A stretch of DNA of 64,000 nt from Microvelia longipes. Taxonomy: Eukaryota > Arthropoda > Insecta > Hemiptera > Veliidae. Where the stretch lies: positions 26,615,690-26,679,689 of the forward strand of contig JACMZG010001863.1 in the NCBI GenBank assembly GCA_018340805.1. Direction: 5' to 3'. Shown here one piece after another: positions 34,101 to 46,372 of the stretch. Numbering within the stretch: the stretch's first letter is position 1; every line of letters begins with the position of its first letter. The notes below the pieces were generated by a model. That model was not told the origin of the DNA and made no database searches. It was given only the letters and a program-made list of their open reading frames with translations. A program made the position numbers and the translations under genes.

Positions 34101-37100
34101 CAACTGAAAGAACGAGACTTGCTCTTGAAAAGATAACATCTGGTAAAATAGCTGCTGCAATGCCTGTTAGATGTGCCGACAAAGCTGTAAGTCTCAATGT
34201 AGATGTTTTTGTCCATGCCCGCTGGGTAGACTAGACCATTGTATATGTGGTTTTAAGAGCCTTTATTAATCTTTAAAAAAATATAGTACTGTTAAAATAA
34301 AACGATACTAGGCTTACAATTAAATTGGATTAAAATGAATTCTTTGGTAAGGATTAAGTATTGGAAACATTCTTAGCAGAAACCAGGCCTGGAAACCACG
34401 CCAATGGATCCAGACTTGTCTCAGATGAAATGAAATCTAACCCCACATTTGCATATTAGTAGCCAAGGAAACCACATAAAACCCTGGCTGGGTTGGCCAG
34501 CCTTGAATTCAAGACCCCCCTAGTGTACGGTACAAGGAATTACCTCATTTTAATGTCCTCACCCGGCTGGATTTGAACCCTTGACCCCAGGTAGAAAGGC
34601 AAGTGCTCTACCACTGAGCTACCGGACTTGGTAACATATGTTATTGTTATATCCTCCCCTTATTATTATTATTCAAAGAAAAAAATGAGCTTATGAGACT
34701 GCGGTCATGGAGGGGGTTACATGGGGGTGTATTTTTTGAAAGGTGGGGACTTACTGATCAAGAATATATATGTATGTATAAGATTTTTATGTATATACAA
34801 GACTCTGCATAGTGCCTTAGTCCTTAGTTGCAAAGGACATGGAGCGGCCAAGAGGCCTTTGGCCTCGTGTCTTTTTTTAAATAACATGCTATGAAAAGCT
34901 CATGACTTCTAGTTTGTTAAAAAATCACTAATTCTTACTGTGATTGAGAAAGGACTTAGCTCAGTCATAAAGATCGAGTAAGACCTAATTTACCTGCTTT
35001 GTTCTTTAGTGGGGGGGGGGTCTATAATTTCTATTTGGAGTAAGCACTGTAATTGGTGTTAAAACAAAAGTTAAGTAGAACTGATATATACTGTAGGTAA
35101 TTCATATTTAGCAAATTTTCAACAGGGAATTATGCTTTTCATTTCCTTTCGGTGTTTATATTTAAAATCCCCTCCCTGTGTGGTTAGTTACAAGTTTCTA
35201 CATTATTCTGTGTTTGTCCTCTAGTTTGTTTTCTGTTTCAGCCACCTGCACAATTCATTAGGTACACTCCAGCTCAGCAAGGTTCAGCTTTTGCTTCTGG
35301 AGCTAAACAAAGAGTCATTAGGATGGTTGAAGCCCAGAAAGATCCCATGGAACCACCTAAATTTAAGTTAGTATGAAGTGTATTTTCATTTAATCTCAAT
35401 TTAAACATTTAAACTGTTTAAATTTCATTTATAATTTTATTTTATTTCTTTTTAGCATATTTAAGAAATGTACACAAATAGTTTGTCAGCTTGTTAATAA
35501 TTTGTTGTTATTTCCAAAAATATTGTATAGTAAACAATCAATAAAATTTAGATATTGGAGAGCAAGTTTATGTGAATAGGATTATTTATAGTTTATGGAT
35601 ATAAATTTGATTTGATATAAATTCTATTACTTTGTGCTTATTTTTGTCTTTTTTTATTTTTAAGAATTTGGTTTGTTTCAGAATTAATAAGAAAATACCT
35701 CGTGGACCTCCATCTCCTCCTGCACCAGTCCTCCATTCTCCTACTAGAAAGGTTGGTTTAGTTTTGTCAGATTAATTCTTTATTTGTCTATAAAAGTAGT
35801 AACTTAAGTCATTTTGAGGCGGGTTAAAGAAGAAGGGGAAATCTACTCACTCTATAGGGTTCCTGTGTAAATAAATGGGGACCTCCTATATATTTTGTTT
35901 TTAATTTAGAATGTGTGCTCATAGCTGTTTTTATCTACCAGAATTGCGAAATTCCATTTATTTTTCAGAAATAAAAACATAAACACTAAATAATTTGTAT
36001 ATGATTTCACAAAAATTTGACTGATAAAATGTGTGCTTGATAGTGTTTTGTTTGGCCCTGTGAGCTGCGATGATGACAGACACACATACAGACTGACAAC
36101 TTTGTGAAAACCACTCAGGAGGTTTTAAAAACACCTGAAACAGATAATTCTGGTGAGATCCCGGTTTCGGATTGTTTTGCAAACACAATACTTTTTCTAT
36201 ATAACTACGGTGTAAATGAGGGAAAGTAAAAATCATCTTACTTTTAAAAAAATATGTCCTATTTTAACTAAAACAAGACCTACTATGGTTGTGGCGTCAT
36301 TTTAGTTGTTCTTGAACTCTTTCTCTTTACAAATCTTTATAAATTAATTTAAAATTACCAAAATAAATGTATAATAAAAATTGTTATTTATGGGATCAGA
36401 ATTTTGTATTAGTTTTATTTATAAAGGTTAAATTATTAAACTGAGACATGCCAATGCACGTATCTCATCGTACTTAATTAATAACATTAGTATAATTTTT
36501 TTGTATTATTTTTTTTCTGTATTTTTAGGTGACAGTTAAAGAGCAGAAAGAGTGGAAAATCCCTCCTTGCATTTCAAACTGGAAAAATGCCAAAGTGAGT
36601 TTATTTTATTTCAAGCAAAGATTGAATGCTAATGACAAATGAGTTACAGAAAATGTTTTGTAAATAAAAAATGTCTTGGTATCAATGAATTTGGATGATT
36701 ATCTGTAAAATCAACACACTTCATTCACTGATATCAAAATTTACTGAGTTTTATCAAAGTAAGGACCATGGAGAAATTACATGTTTCACCTGTGCTGGAA
36801 AAACCAAAGTTAATACTTTTGTGACTTTTCACCTACAAACTTGGTTGCCTCAGAACCTTTTACAACCTTTCCTCTCCTTATAATATTCACTAAAAACATC
36901 CTCACTAATTTGGAATCTGTTAGCTCATCTTCAGATTATGAAACTTACTTAATTTTGTTGAAGTATATTTTCCAACTTGGTATCACGAAGTAGAAATAAT
37001 TTGATTAGCAAGAAATAAAATCTCATCAGTTTTGAACTCTGATAAAAAAAAATAGATTAAGTTTTCTACTTTTAAAAATGTTTCATTAAATTAAAAATGT

Positions 37101-40100
37101 TCGAAAATGATAAGAAACAAAAATTTAATTAAATTTTTACTTGATGCAATCATTTTTCTGATGATTTATTTTTGTTGAATCATTTAACGACATCATAAAA
37201 TGGGTTATACAACTACACATCCACACAAAGATTTATTTGGATATGAAGCATAAAAGCAATCAAAAGAGAGCAATATAAGAGATAAAAGCAACAATAGTTA
37301 TAATGATAACAGTCACACATACAGAAGGTCTTAATGTACCAAAAAAATTCAAGTAAAATCTTGGTAATACTTTACTTATATTTGTGTTAGGAACACTGCT
37401 AATTCCTGCATTAAAAAACAGCAACCTGTGATATTTTTCTCTTGGTTTCATTTTATAATCAGACCTAGTAAAGTCATCATTTATGCTTTTAAGTATTAAA
37501 TATTTTAATAATTTCAGTGTTTTATTTATTACATGTTATCAGGGTTATACAATTCCTCTAGATAAAAGGTTAGCTGCTGACGGCAGAGGTCTTCAACAAG
37601 TTCATATTAATGAAAATTTTGCTAAATTTGCTGAAGCCTTGTTCATTGCTGATAGGAAGGTAAGATTCCATCTTTAGTATTATATACAATTTTAACTATT
37701 CTTTCTTAAGTAAATAAATTTGTTGATTTTTTTGCATTTATTGGCATTGCAAGTAAATTTGTCAAATCTTTTCTCTTTGTTTTCCTAGGCCCGCGAAGCT
37801 GTAGAAATGAGAGCACAGTTAGAAAAGAAATTAGCTCAGAAGGAGAAAGAAAAGAAAGAAGAACATTTGAGGTTGTTGGCTCAGAAAGCTCGAGAAGAAC
37901 GAGCTGGTATAAGAACAATAATGCCTGGTACATCTGCTGCAACTGGTTTGTTATTTTTTTCTATTATTCAATGTTATTTCCGTTCAACCTTATTTATTTA
38001 TTCAATTTTATAATTTATGCCAATTCAGTAAACGTAATGGAGAGACAAAAATAGCAGATTAGGCATTTAAGTGTGTTGATTTTGTGACTTTTTCTTGCAT
38101 TTTTTCTATAAATCTTCAAAGCTTTTAAATTCAATGTTGAGTAATGTAAAAATAATAAGAGTAATGATGTATTTATTTAAAGTAATTACATTGCATATTC
38201 ATACTTGAAAATTATTCTTACTGTGGCTGCAGTGAAACTGATGAAAAGAATATAATTTTTTTTATATATTTAATATATATTCTTTTAAATATCATAGCCG
38301 ACTTTCATTATTTTGAATACCTGTTAAAGCTAAATTTACTACCACTTAAAATCTAGTTATTTTCTTTATTCTTGACTTTTAATTATACTATTACTTTTTT
38401 AGATGTTTTTAAATTGAAATTTCAGATAATGAAGAGTTGAAAGAAAGAGATGCAATAAGATATGAAAGACATAAGGAAAGAGCTAGAGAAAGGAATTTGG
38501 CAAGAGCTGCTCCTGATAAGAGGTACATCAAATATTATGTTTTTATTGTATTGGTATTCTAAGTACTGATTATATTGGGCTTCGAATGGAATCAAATTTT
38601 AAAAACATGAATACCATTTCATCATTCTATTGAACTCATGTAATAGTTGAGATTTATTTAATTTAGTTTCAGGAATAATTTAGGTTTTTTTCTTCTCATT
38701 AACACCAAAAGAAATTGTTGCTGAATGAAATATGTATTATCAGGTACTTTTTTCTCTTAGTCGGAAGCAGGGAGGATGAGTGTAGTGTATCCAATGTGAT
38801 GAGGAAAAGTTTTGTAGTTCCTTGTACCCAATTTTTGTTTATTTTCAAAATAATGATCATTTGAAAACTATCTTAATCTTGTTGGTTTATTTCCAATGAC
38901 TTTTAATGAAATTATTCAACTTAAATTTGCTAAAACTGCTTTCATCTTTTTTATATAATAGGTCTAAGTTAGAACGTGAAAGAGAGAGGGATATCAGTGA
39001 ACAGATAGCACTTGGAATGCCTTCTAAATCCCACTCATCTGGAGAGACACAGTTTGATCAAAGACTCTTTAACACCACAAAGGTAAATAAATTACTATAT
39101 AAATGATGTGGCTCTTCAATCATGCATAAGTTCTATGTGAAGTAAACAATAGTTAACTTGCAGATATTATTTTCTAAGGTTTTACAAAAACTCTTGTCTT
39201 CCAAACTCTATAAAGCTGAAGCACTTGCTATACAGTATCTTAAACATGTCTGCATTTCCAAGAAATAATTTTTTCCTAATTAAATCAATTTAATATTTTT
39301 ATGTTTGTTTTTATAGGGAATGGATTCTGGATTTGGTGATGATGAAGCGTATAATGTTTATGACAAACCATGGCGTGACCAAAACTCACTTGCATCACAT
39401 ATTTATAGACCTGGCAAAAATATAGATAAAGATATCTATGGTGATGACTTGCAGGCTATTGTCAATACTAATAGGTATATTAGTATATTACTTCCTATTC
39501 TGTTTCTTTCAAATCTCTTAATAAGTTTTATTATTAGTGCTTTATTTTTTTTTGCTGTTTTAAGTGTTGTTATTCTATTTATAATTTTGGACTCCCTTTG
39601 ATGTTTTACTTTCCATGTAACATACACGTTGTTCATTAATTTTAACATTGATGTTAAAATTGAATCAATTTTATCAAAAGTTTTAATAAATTTTTGGTGA
39701 GAGATAAGTGACTAAGTTCCTTTTTTTATTTAAATTTATTTTTCTTAAGGTAATATTGAAAGGGATTTTTCTTATTTTAAATACATACCTTTTTTTATTA
39801 TTTGCAAAATGAGATTTTATGTTACTAGTAATTGTTTATGAAATAAAAGAAAATATTTATTTTTACTTACAATTAAGTAATTAAAATGTATAGTTTTTTT
39901 TAAATAAATAAATAAATACATACCTTCTTTATGATACTAACAATTCAATAAATTGTGTTTTTTATTTAGATTTGTTCCCGATAAAGAGTTCAGTGGTACA
40001 GAGCGTAGTGGTGCTGGTAGAAGTGGACCTGTACAGTTTGAGAGAGAACAAGAAGAAGATCCTTTCGGTTTAGATAAGTTCTTGACTGATGCCAAGAGAG

Positions 40101-40162
40101 CATCTAAGAGACCTAAAGACGACAGAGATCGAAGAGATGACAAGAGAAGAAGGAAAGACTAA
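31162..40162 (+). CDS. SNW1: SNW domain-containing protein 1 (SKIP/Bx42)
   Basis: Thirteen exons: 31162-31175, 31554-31698, 33643-33810, 34004-34186, 35242-35366, 35682-35751, 36529-36594, 37543-37659, 37789-37945, 38426-38522, 38962-39082, 39317-39474, 39970-40162. All phases close, giving 537 aa (human 536). The start gives MSLSSFLPAP, matching the family N-terminus. The GDGGAFPEIHVAQYPLDMG block starts near residue 55. The SNW core with ISNWKNAK lies near residues 250-257, followed by GYTIPLDKRLAADGRG. A long Lys/Glu/Arg helix follows (EKKLAQKEKEKKEE), and the tail DPFGLDKF...KRRRKD is nuclear-signal-like. Family role: an intrinsically disordered core component of the activated spliceosome (binding PPIL1/PRP8) and a transcription co-regulator, nuclear. 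A possible GTGAGT donor 24 bases after the stop may mark a 3' UTR intron. Confidence 0.97.
31850..32158. mobile_element. Foldback element with central palindrome in SNW1 intron 2
   Basis: The arms 31850-31938 and 32069-32158 are about 95% reverse complementary. Inside, 32019-32061 is a perfect palindrome: 20-base arms ACAAGTGAGTATAAATACTC around AAA. No ORF. Confidence 0.85.
33343..33494. mobile_element. Short hAT-like MITE in SNW1 intron 2
   Basis: The ends CAGGCCCATAGCAAGG and (reverse) CAGGCCTGTAGCCAGAC form TIRs. The flanking 8-mers CTTGAAAG (33335-33342) and CTTGGAAG (33495-33502) match at seven of eight positions. Length is 152 bp. Confidence 0.75.
34378..34632 (-). mobile_element. tRNA-derived SINE, minus strand
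   Basis: On the minus strand the head (34628 to about 34555) reads GGTAGCTCAGTGGTAGAGC (A box) and GGGTTCAAATCC (B box) with correct spacing. The anticodon stem and acceptor stem do not pair well, so this is a SINE head, not a functional tRNA. The body to 34378 is non-coding. It lies in SNW1 intron 4. Confidence 0.7.
34679..34870 (+). repeat. R1 repeat 5' portion in SNW1 intron 4
   Basis: Starts AAAAAATGAGCTTATGAGAC, then G-rich sequence, TGATCAAGAATATAT, a TATGTA run and a GGCCAAGAGGCCTTTGGCC palindrome. The same opening is at 63500. Confidence 0.65.
36045..36235 (-). repeat. R2 repeat copy in SNW1 intron 6
   Basis: In reverse it has CCTCCTGAGTGGTTTTCACA, AAGTTGTCAGTCTGTATGTG and TGTCATCATCGCAGCTCACA, collinear with 48945-49125. 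A further scrap with TGACTGTTATCATTATAACT lies at 37255-37335. Confidence 0.65.
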
Positions 40163-40718
40163 ACCTCTTTTTTATTTTTACCAAGTGAGTATTTATTCAT
40201 TTATTATTCTCCAATGAAGGATATTTTTGAACTTTTGAGGCTTTGCACTCCATCCACCTCAATCTTTATAGTCAGCCTTGGCTATAAGAATGTACGAATA
40301 TATCTAACTACAGAGACTGAAAACTAGAGAGTTTATGAAGGTCTGGATATAAATATGAGAATTCTGTGTTTAGATGTGTGATATTATTTGAACTTTGTTT
40401 TTTTGAGAGTTGGAACTATTGTCTTATTATGTTTATTACTGGTAACGTTAGTAAACTAAATCAATATTCTCATATTCTTAAAAACCAGGAGAGGGTAAAC
40501 ACTGACTCATTGAAAAGACAGCTGAAGGGCATTGTTTTCCCCACATCATTGTTTTTGTGAAACAGCGAAATAAGGGAGTTTGATTGTAATTTTAAAACTC
40601 TTTGTGGTGTTTACAGATATAATGTTTGTGAAGCCTTTATTGACTGTTTAAAAAATGTTTTTGTTGATTGCTTGTAATTATTTCATGTAAACATTACTTT
40701 GCTATCGAGTCCGAGAAA

Positions 40719-40724
40719 AATAAA
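40719..40724 (+). terminator. Candidate SNW1 polyadenylation signal
   Basis: AATAAA about 560 bases after the stop, the first strong signal downstream. Nearby transcript data would settle it. Confidence 0.4.
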
Positions 40725-43403
40725 TTTTGAAAAACTTTCACTGTACCTTTCTATGTGTCTCTCTTTTATACATTCGTTATTGGTTCTTGCTGAAGAAAGT
40801 TTGATACAATTTCTATAAAGTATCTTATTTAACAAAATTATGCTACAATTGTAGAATATTAACTGATTTTAATCTTGACCTTTGAATAAAAGTAGTTGTC
40901 AGAAAATATTATATTTTTTATATTTTGGTGGACCTTCAATCTTGTAAAATAATTGGTAAATTTTATTGGTTTATTTAGAAAATAGTTTAAGTAGAGAATA
41001 AATAAACCATGTTCTGAGTTTGTTTTATTCTATTGTATTGGAACCAATAAAATGAAATTAGTAAAAATGCAATACTAAATTACTTGTTTCCACATTTTTT
41101 AATTAATATTTTATCAAAGGGTTTAGGTTGTGTTAGAGTAAAATGTTTCAAGAATAAATCACCAGTAGTGTGTAAATTTATTCAAAATATTTAGAGAACA
41201 AATTTATAATATTTCTATACACATTTGGCTATCATTAAGTTCAATTAATGGATAGTTTACCCTACTGGTTATTGAACAAAAGACTTAAGTGGGTGCATAT
41301 TGTTTTACAGCTCCTTGTCTATAATAATAATAAATAATTGTTTATTTACACATTATAAATGAATACAAAAATTTGTTAGTCAAAAAAATACAAATAATGT
41401 GAGAGACCTCAAGGAGGAATCTATCTTTTCAATAATTCTTTAATAGCAGAATAATTTATTAACTTTTCCTTCTTTATCCTAGCTTTTTATTTTAAGGACG
41501 GTTACTCTTTTAAGGGTTCTAGCTAAATAATATTTATTTCAATTTTGTCTTATTCTGATCTACTCAAATCTCTAAAAATCTTTTGAGTTATCCTTTTACT
41601 AAATCTTTGTATTGTAATAGAACATGGAAGTAACATCCTAAGCTACATGTAATTATAATCCTTGTCTTGATAAATTTTAAAACGTTTAGCTAGTTCAGCT
41701 CTTTACTCTTAATTTTGTACATTTTATTGATTAATTAAATTTATAACATAATTGTTTAGTTTATATTGGAGAATAATGTTTCCAGTCTACCCTTAAAGCT
41801 AACCTGTTAGATTCTAGATTCAGCGGTGGCTTAAATCCTAAAATTCTTGATGACATATGATGGTTAAACTTTACCTGGTAATATTGTTACCAAGTTTTGT
41901 TATGGGAGTCTGTGCTGAATACTCAGAATAGTTCTTTTAAAATAATCATCACCATTTTCCTTCATCCCAATCCAAGTGCCTCTAATATGATGTATTGAAG
42001 TATAAACAAATTATAAGCATTATACTATATTACCGTTCTCCAAAATATAAAAAAATTATATTAATTGTAAACTATATTACCGTTCTCCATAGCATAGTGT
42101 ATGAATTTTCTTGTAAACCATGTAGATAAATATTATTATTTAATTTTATGAATAAATAACTTTTTTTAAATAAAAATCATTTTTTATTCAAAGTGTGATT
42201 TGTTTCTTAAAGAGTATTAATTAGCTTTCCAATTACCTTTATATTATAATATATATGATAATTAATATTTTAAAAAGAGTAATAATCTTTGAAAAAGATA
42301 AAAATATCTCTAAAAAAACTCTAGTTGAAACATATCATTCTCTTTCATATTCTTTTAACCTAGGATTCTCTTTATTAAAATGCTTCAGCTTGGCTGGATG
42401 TTTAATCCTGTGTCTACATGGACATTCTCAGAGAAAGAGAAAGGGAGTACTTAACTTTCTTAAAATCAAAATTAGTATAAAACCAAACCTTCTTTTGTAG
42501 ATTTTGCCTTCCTTTGAAAAACCTTTTATGCTTCTTGTGATTGATTTATTGTTCCTTATGTATCATATTTCTTATGATCCTTATTTTATATATTAGTTTA
42601 AAACTATATTTTCTTCTCCATATAGATATTTTCATGACTATTGAAATTTGGATTATTATTTTCTATGGGTGAAGGATTTTATTGATTAAGGGCAAATCGG
42701 AGTGTCATTAAGTGACTATTGATGTGCTATTTTATAAGGGCAAAAAATATTAATTAAGGACCAATCAGAGCGTTACTGAAAATCAAAGGTTCAAATCTTA
42801 AGTTTCTTAACATATTCATAATCTAGTATTCAACCCAGAAGTTTCTTGTTAAAACTTTTTACATTTTTTAGTCTCTTCTTTTATTATTTACTGACTTGTA
42901 CGACATTTACTACAAATAATTAAATTGAGTGTAAATAGTACATAGATTTAAACAAACAGATTTCATTAAGGTATTTAATGAAAGTTTAAGTGGTGGTCCA
43001 TCCAAGGTTTAAGCCTCTATTTCAGCTAAAAAGAGCTCAGTGGTTGGATATTTTAACTAAAATAGAAAATAATAAATGTTTTTGAATTATTCAAATTTTT
43101 GGTTTTTACCTGGTGCTGCTGTCTCTTGTGTTTAAGGAATATAGATTTCCCCTGATTTAGTGATAGTAATTAGGGAGAGGTGATCACCTAGCAAATAGGC
43201 CACGCCACGTTGTTTAGCCCTTTTTGCTAACTCCCTTAGATAGAAGATAGTGTTCTACCTTATGAGTCCTAGTGTAGGCATTTTGTGTCTAATCAACAGA
43301 AGAGCCGTGACTTTACTATAAGTTTCTATAGCTTTAAATAGAAACAACACGTGCCCTACTGCCAGACTAAGCTTTCCTGCCTTCCAAACCTTAAGGCAGA
43401 AAG
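40725..43403. other. Intergenic AT-rich DNA
   Basis: I see no gene or clear element. Short repeated phrases occur (TATATTACCGTTCTCCA twice near 42028 and 42072). From about 43140 a loose repeat CCCCTGATTTAAGTTATAGA begins and recurs at 43755, 43790 and 43890. Confidence 0.5.
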
Positions 43404-43435
43404 AAATATATATATATATATATATATAATATATA

Positions 43436-43500
<65 letters not shown>

Positions 43501-43501
43501 A
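43404..43501. repeat. (TA)n microsatellite
   Basis: An interrupted TA array. Confidence 0.95.
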
Positions 43502-43599
43502 AACTACTATTGAGGGTCCTAAATTTTGCCTAAACCCAGGTTCATTTAGGGTTATGGATCTTTTACGATTACCTGACATCACAAAGGCTCGGAACCATC

Positions 43600-43735
43600 G
43601 GCTTAAAGTACCTTTTGAAGGACGGCACGTGAATGAAAATCCTAGAGGCCCCCACTTTCAAACCCAGACTGTCTGGGTGGCAGGCCCATCTACTCACCAT
43701 TACACCACTGCCCCCCCCCCCCCACCACTCCCGAT
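43600..43735 (-). mobile_element. tRNA-Gly-like SINE copy 1
   Basis: On the minus strand it reads GGGCAGTGGTGTAATGGTGA (A-box region), CCTGCCACCCAG (Gly GCC-like anticodon arm) and a decayed CTGGGTTTGAAAG T arm. A second head lies at 43805-43885. It is bordered by a C-run. Confidence 0.6.
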
Positions 43736-43804
43736 TTAAGTTATAGGTGCATGGATTTCCTCTGATTTAAGTTATAGATAAATATACTTCCCCTGATTTA
43801 AAAT

Positions 43805-43885
43805 ATAGATAGATAAAACCCAGTCTGTCTGGGTGGCAGGCGCAGCTACTAACCATTACACCACTGGCACCACTTTCTTTAAGTT
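43805..43885 (-). mobile_element. tRNA-Gly-like SINE copy 2 (head only)
   Basis: On the minus strand it reads GTGCCAGTGGTGTAATGGTT, then GCGCCTGCCACCCAGACAGA, the same as copy 1 with few changes. Confidence 0.55.
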
Positions 43886-43964
43886 ATAGATTTCCCGTGA
43901 TTTAAGTTATGTCATTCAATATGAGATACATTAGACCCAGTGGATTCCATATTTTATGGGTTCA

Positions 43965-44235
43965 AACAAAGGTCTATCCACGGATTTGGTTGTAAGCATT
44001 TAATAATTTGAAAACCGGCTTTCAACCATATTAAAGAACCGGTGTGAAGTAATTATTTTTTCTCAAATATAAGAGTCTGCATTCGATCTCATATATAATA
44101 ACTTCTAGACTCAAAAGAAAACCATAATTTCTTCTCACTGGTACTGATGATGATCTTAATTTGGTTGAAAGCCGGTTTTAATATCATTAACTACTTAAAA
44201 CTACATTTGAGTTTTATCTGAACCCTGTATTATAT
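43965..44235. mobile_element. Foldback element with ribozyme-like motif
   Basis: The left arm carries AAAACCGGCTTTCAACCATAT (about 44012) and the right arm the inverse, TTGGTTGAAAGCCGGTTTTA (44161-44180). The outer flanks GGGTTCAAACAAAGGTCTAT and ATCTGAACCC resemble the ends of the 47618-47812 element. Confidence 0.6.
44139..44186 (+). ncRNA. Hammerhead-ribozyme-like motif, copy 2
   Basis: TGGTA (44139-44143), CTGATGA (44144-44150), stem II GATC/GGTT, GAAA (44167-44170), GCCGG, then TATCA (44182-44186), which pairs with TGGTA. Compared with 23869-23912, stem I changes C-G to T-A and stem II changes sequence yet still pairs. Three extra bases near the expected cleavage site may impair it. Confidence 0.4.
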
Positions 44236-44779
44236 CAGTCAACCATTTTATCACAACACAAGGTATGAGGTTCTGGACTATTAACTTTTGGGTGATTAAA
44301 CTTCACTGGATGCCCTGCAGGATATCATGGTTTCTATTTTAATAGATTCTGGGTAACATTTATTGCAATGAAAATAATTTTTTATTGTTGCTATTATTAT
44401 TTACACTGTTTTTTTTTTTTTTTTTTTGCTAAAATTAATGTCATATTAAACAACTAGTTATAAAAAGTCTAAAATTATTGCTAACTACAAGAGTTATTAT
44501 TTTTATTACAGTTTATAAAAATTAGGTGCTAATTTAACATATTGCTCACAATTGGTTTATAATAATTCAGAATATGAATATTTTTTATTTAGAAATATTT
44601 CTATTAGTTAATTCATGAACAGGTGTACAAACCTGTTAGATCTCTCATGGATTACAATGAATGTTTTAAATTTTACATTATGTATTATTTATTACAATTT
44701 CAAAATTATTTGCTTGTGTTGTTTATTCTTTATTTATGTGAAAATCGCCTAAATGAAACCAAAAATAGTTATTTGTGCA

Positions 44780-44990
44780 ACAAGGGATGAAAGTAAGTTT
44801 TACAGCTCAAGTTAAAGTTTCGTCCTAAGGCAGCGCTGAAGGAGGAAACTTCATTAGCTTACGAGGCTGGTAGGCCGAGGGAGATAAACTAGTTAGCTCC
44901 CGAGGCTTGCCGAGGGAGTTAACTAACATTTTGGCTCCTGAGGCTTGACGAGGGAGATAATACAAGAGCTGAAAACTTTCATCCCTTGTT
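44780..44990. repeat. Repeat family R3 with periodic GAGGCTTGCCGAGGGAG
   Basis: About 40-base periods of GAGGCT.G.CGAGGGAGATAA (44850, 44900, 44938) within a unit that begins AAGTTTTACAGCTCAAG. A related copy is at 51120-51330. Confidence 0.6.
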
Positions 44991-45971
44991 GCATATTAAA
45001 TTTTATCTACGACTAGAGAACAAATACTAACAACTATTAATATATTCTTCATCTTCTTAATTGTTATTGTGTTAGTTTAGTTTATTCTTACCATATCAAT
45101 TACTCTGGATTGGCTTTATGAAGAGAGAATAAAGCCACTAACTTCACATTATTTTATTGTAAGCTGTCAATAGAATAATGTGTAATACTATATTTGTAAT
45201 TTAAACATTAGCGTGTGTATATTGTATATTCTACCCGTAGTACCAACATAACACCGAAAAAATCCTAAAAATTTTACTAAAAAATTCTGTCAAGTTGGCA
45301 ACACTTTCACTTTTCCTCCCTAGGGAGTAAAAGTACATTTACAGTGTGAGATAACAAGACTGTAAGTAGAACTTACAATACAAGGAGTAGATAAAAATAT
45401 TTAAATTACTAACAAATAAACAAAGTTATTACTTTTATTAGTTATGTTTAATATACAATGATTTTTAACACTGGCCATGATGTACAATTTTCAAACAAAC
45501 TATGGTTATTAGATGTTATGGAGAATTTGTCAGAAAATGTCACTTATTATTTTTTTTTTTTTCTTTTTGTATGTATCAAATTTTAATGATAATTCATTAA
45601 ATTGTAGTGATATATAGATAAACATAATATAGAGAGCAGTTACAGAGGATTGGAGCACTCTGACAATTATAAAAGCTATAAACTGAAAGAAGTTAAAGAA
45701 TAAACAATAATTTGTTTGTTTTTGAACTTTCCTCAGTTTATAGCTTATAATTGTCAAAGGGCTGAAAATTCTCAACTCAACTCTTAATTATGTTAATTCA
45801 TGTGCCACTCTCTAAACCTTGTCTTCATTAGGTCATTTTAAGTCTACATTATATAAACAATTTTTTCTTAGTTTTACTATAAACTGTATGGTTAGTTATA
45901 CATTAAGAATGAAGAGTCCCTCCATAAATGTAAAAATAAGGCATAAGACTGTAAAAGGAGACAGTGAAAAA

Positions 45972-46230
45972 GTTGGCTCTGAGCTAACTCTTTGGTTCAG
46001 TTGACTTTGAGCCAATTCTCTTCTGTTCTGTTGGCTCTAAGCTAACTCTTCAGTTCAGTTGGCTCTGAGCTAACTCTTCAGTTCAGTTGGCTCTGAGATA
46101 ACTCTCTTCTGTTCTGTTGGCTCTGAGATAACTCTCTTCAGTTCTGTTGGCTCTGAGCTAACTCCTCAGTTCATTTCGCTCTGAGCTAACTCTCTTCAGT
46201 TCTGTTGGCTCTAAGCCAATTTTCTTCATG
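45972..46230 (+). repeat. Minisatellite, 28/30-bp unit, about nine copies
   Basis: Consensus GTTGGCTCTGAGCTAACTCT followed by CTTCAGTTCT or TCAGTTCA. 28- and 30-base versions are mixed. It lies about 150 bp beyond the end of the downstream GPCR gene. Confidence 0.9.
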
Positions 46231-46372
46231 GCTTAGGCTTCACAATGATTAACTCTGTTAAGCCTTATTTTTTACATTTGTGGAGACTCTTGATTCTTTT
46301 AATAATTAATTAACCCCGCCCTCTATTTACATCTATAAAGTTAAAATTTTTACAGTTTATAGTTGGTACAAT

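Noticed and set aside
34555..34630. Functional tRNA gene on the minus strand
   Set aside because: A and B boxes fit, but the anticodon stem and acceptor stem do not pair, and a longer SINE body follows.
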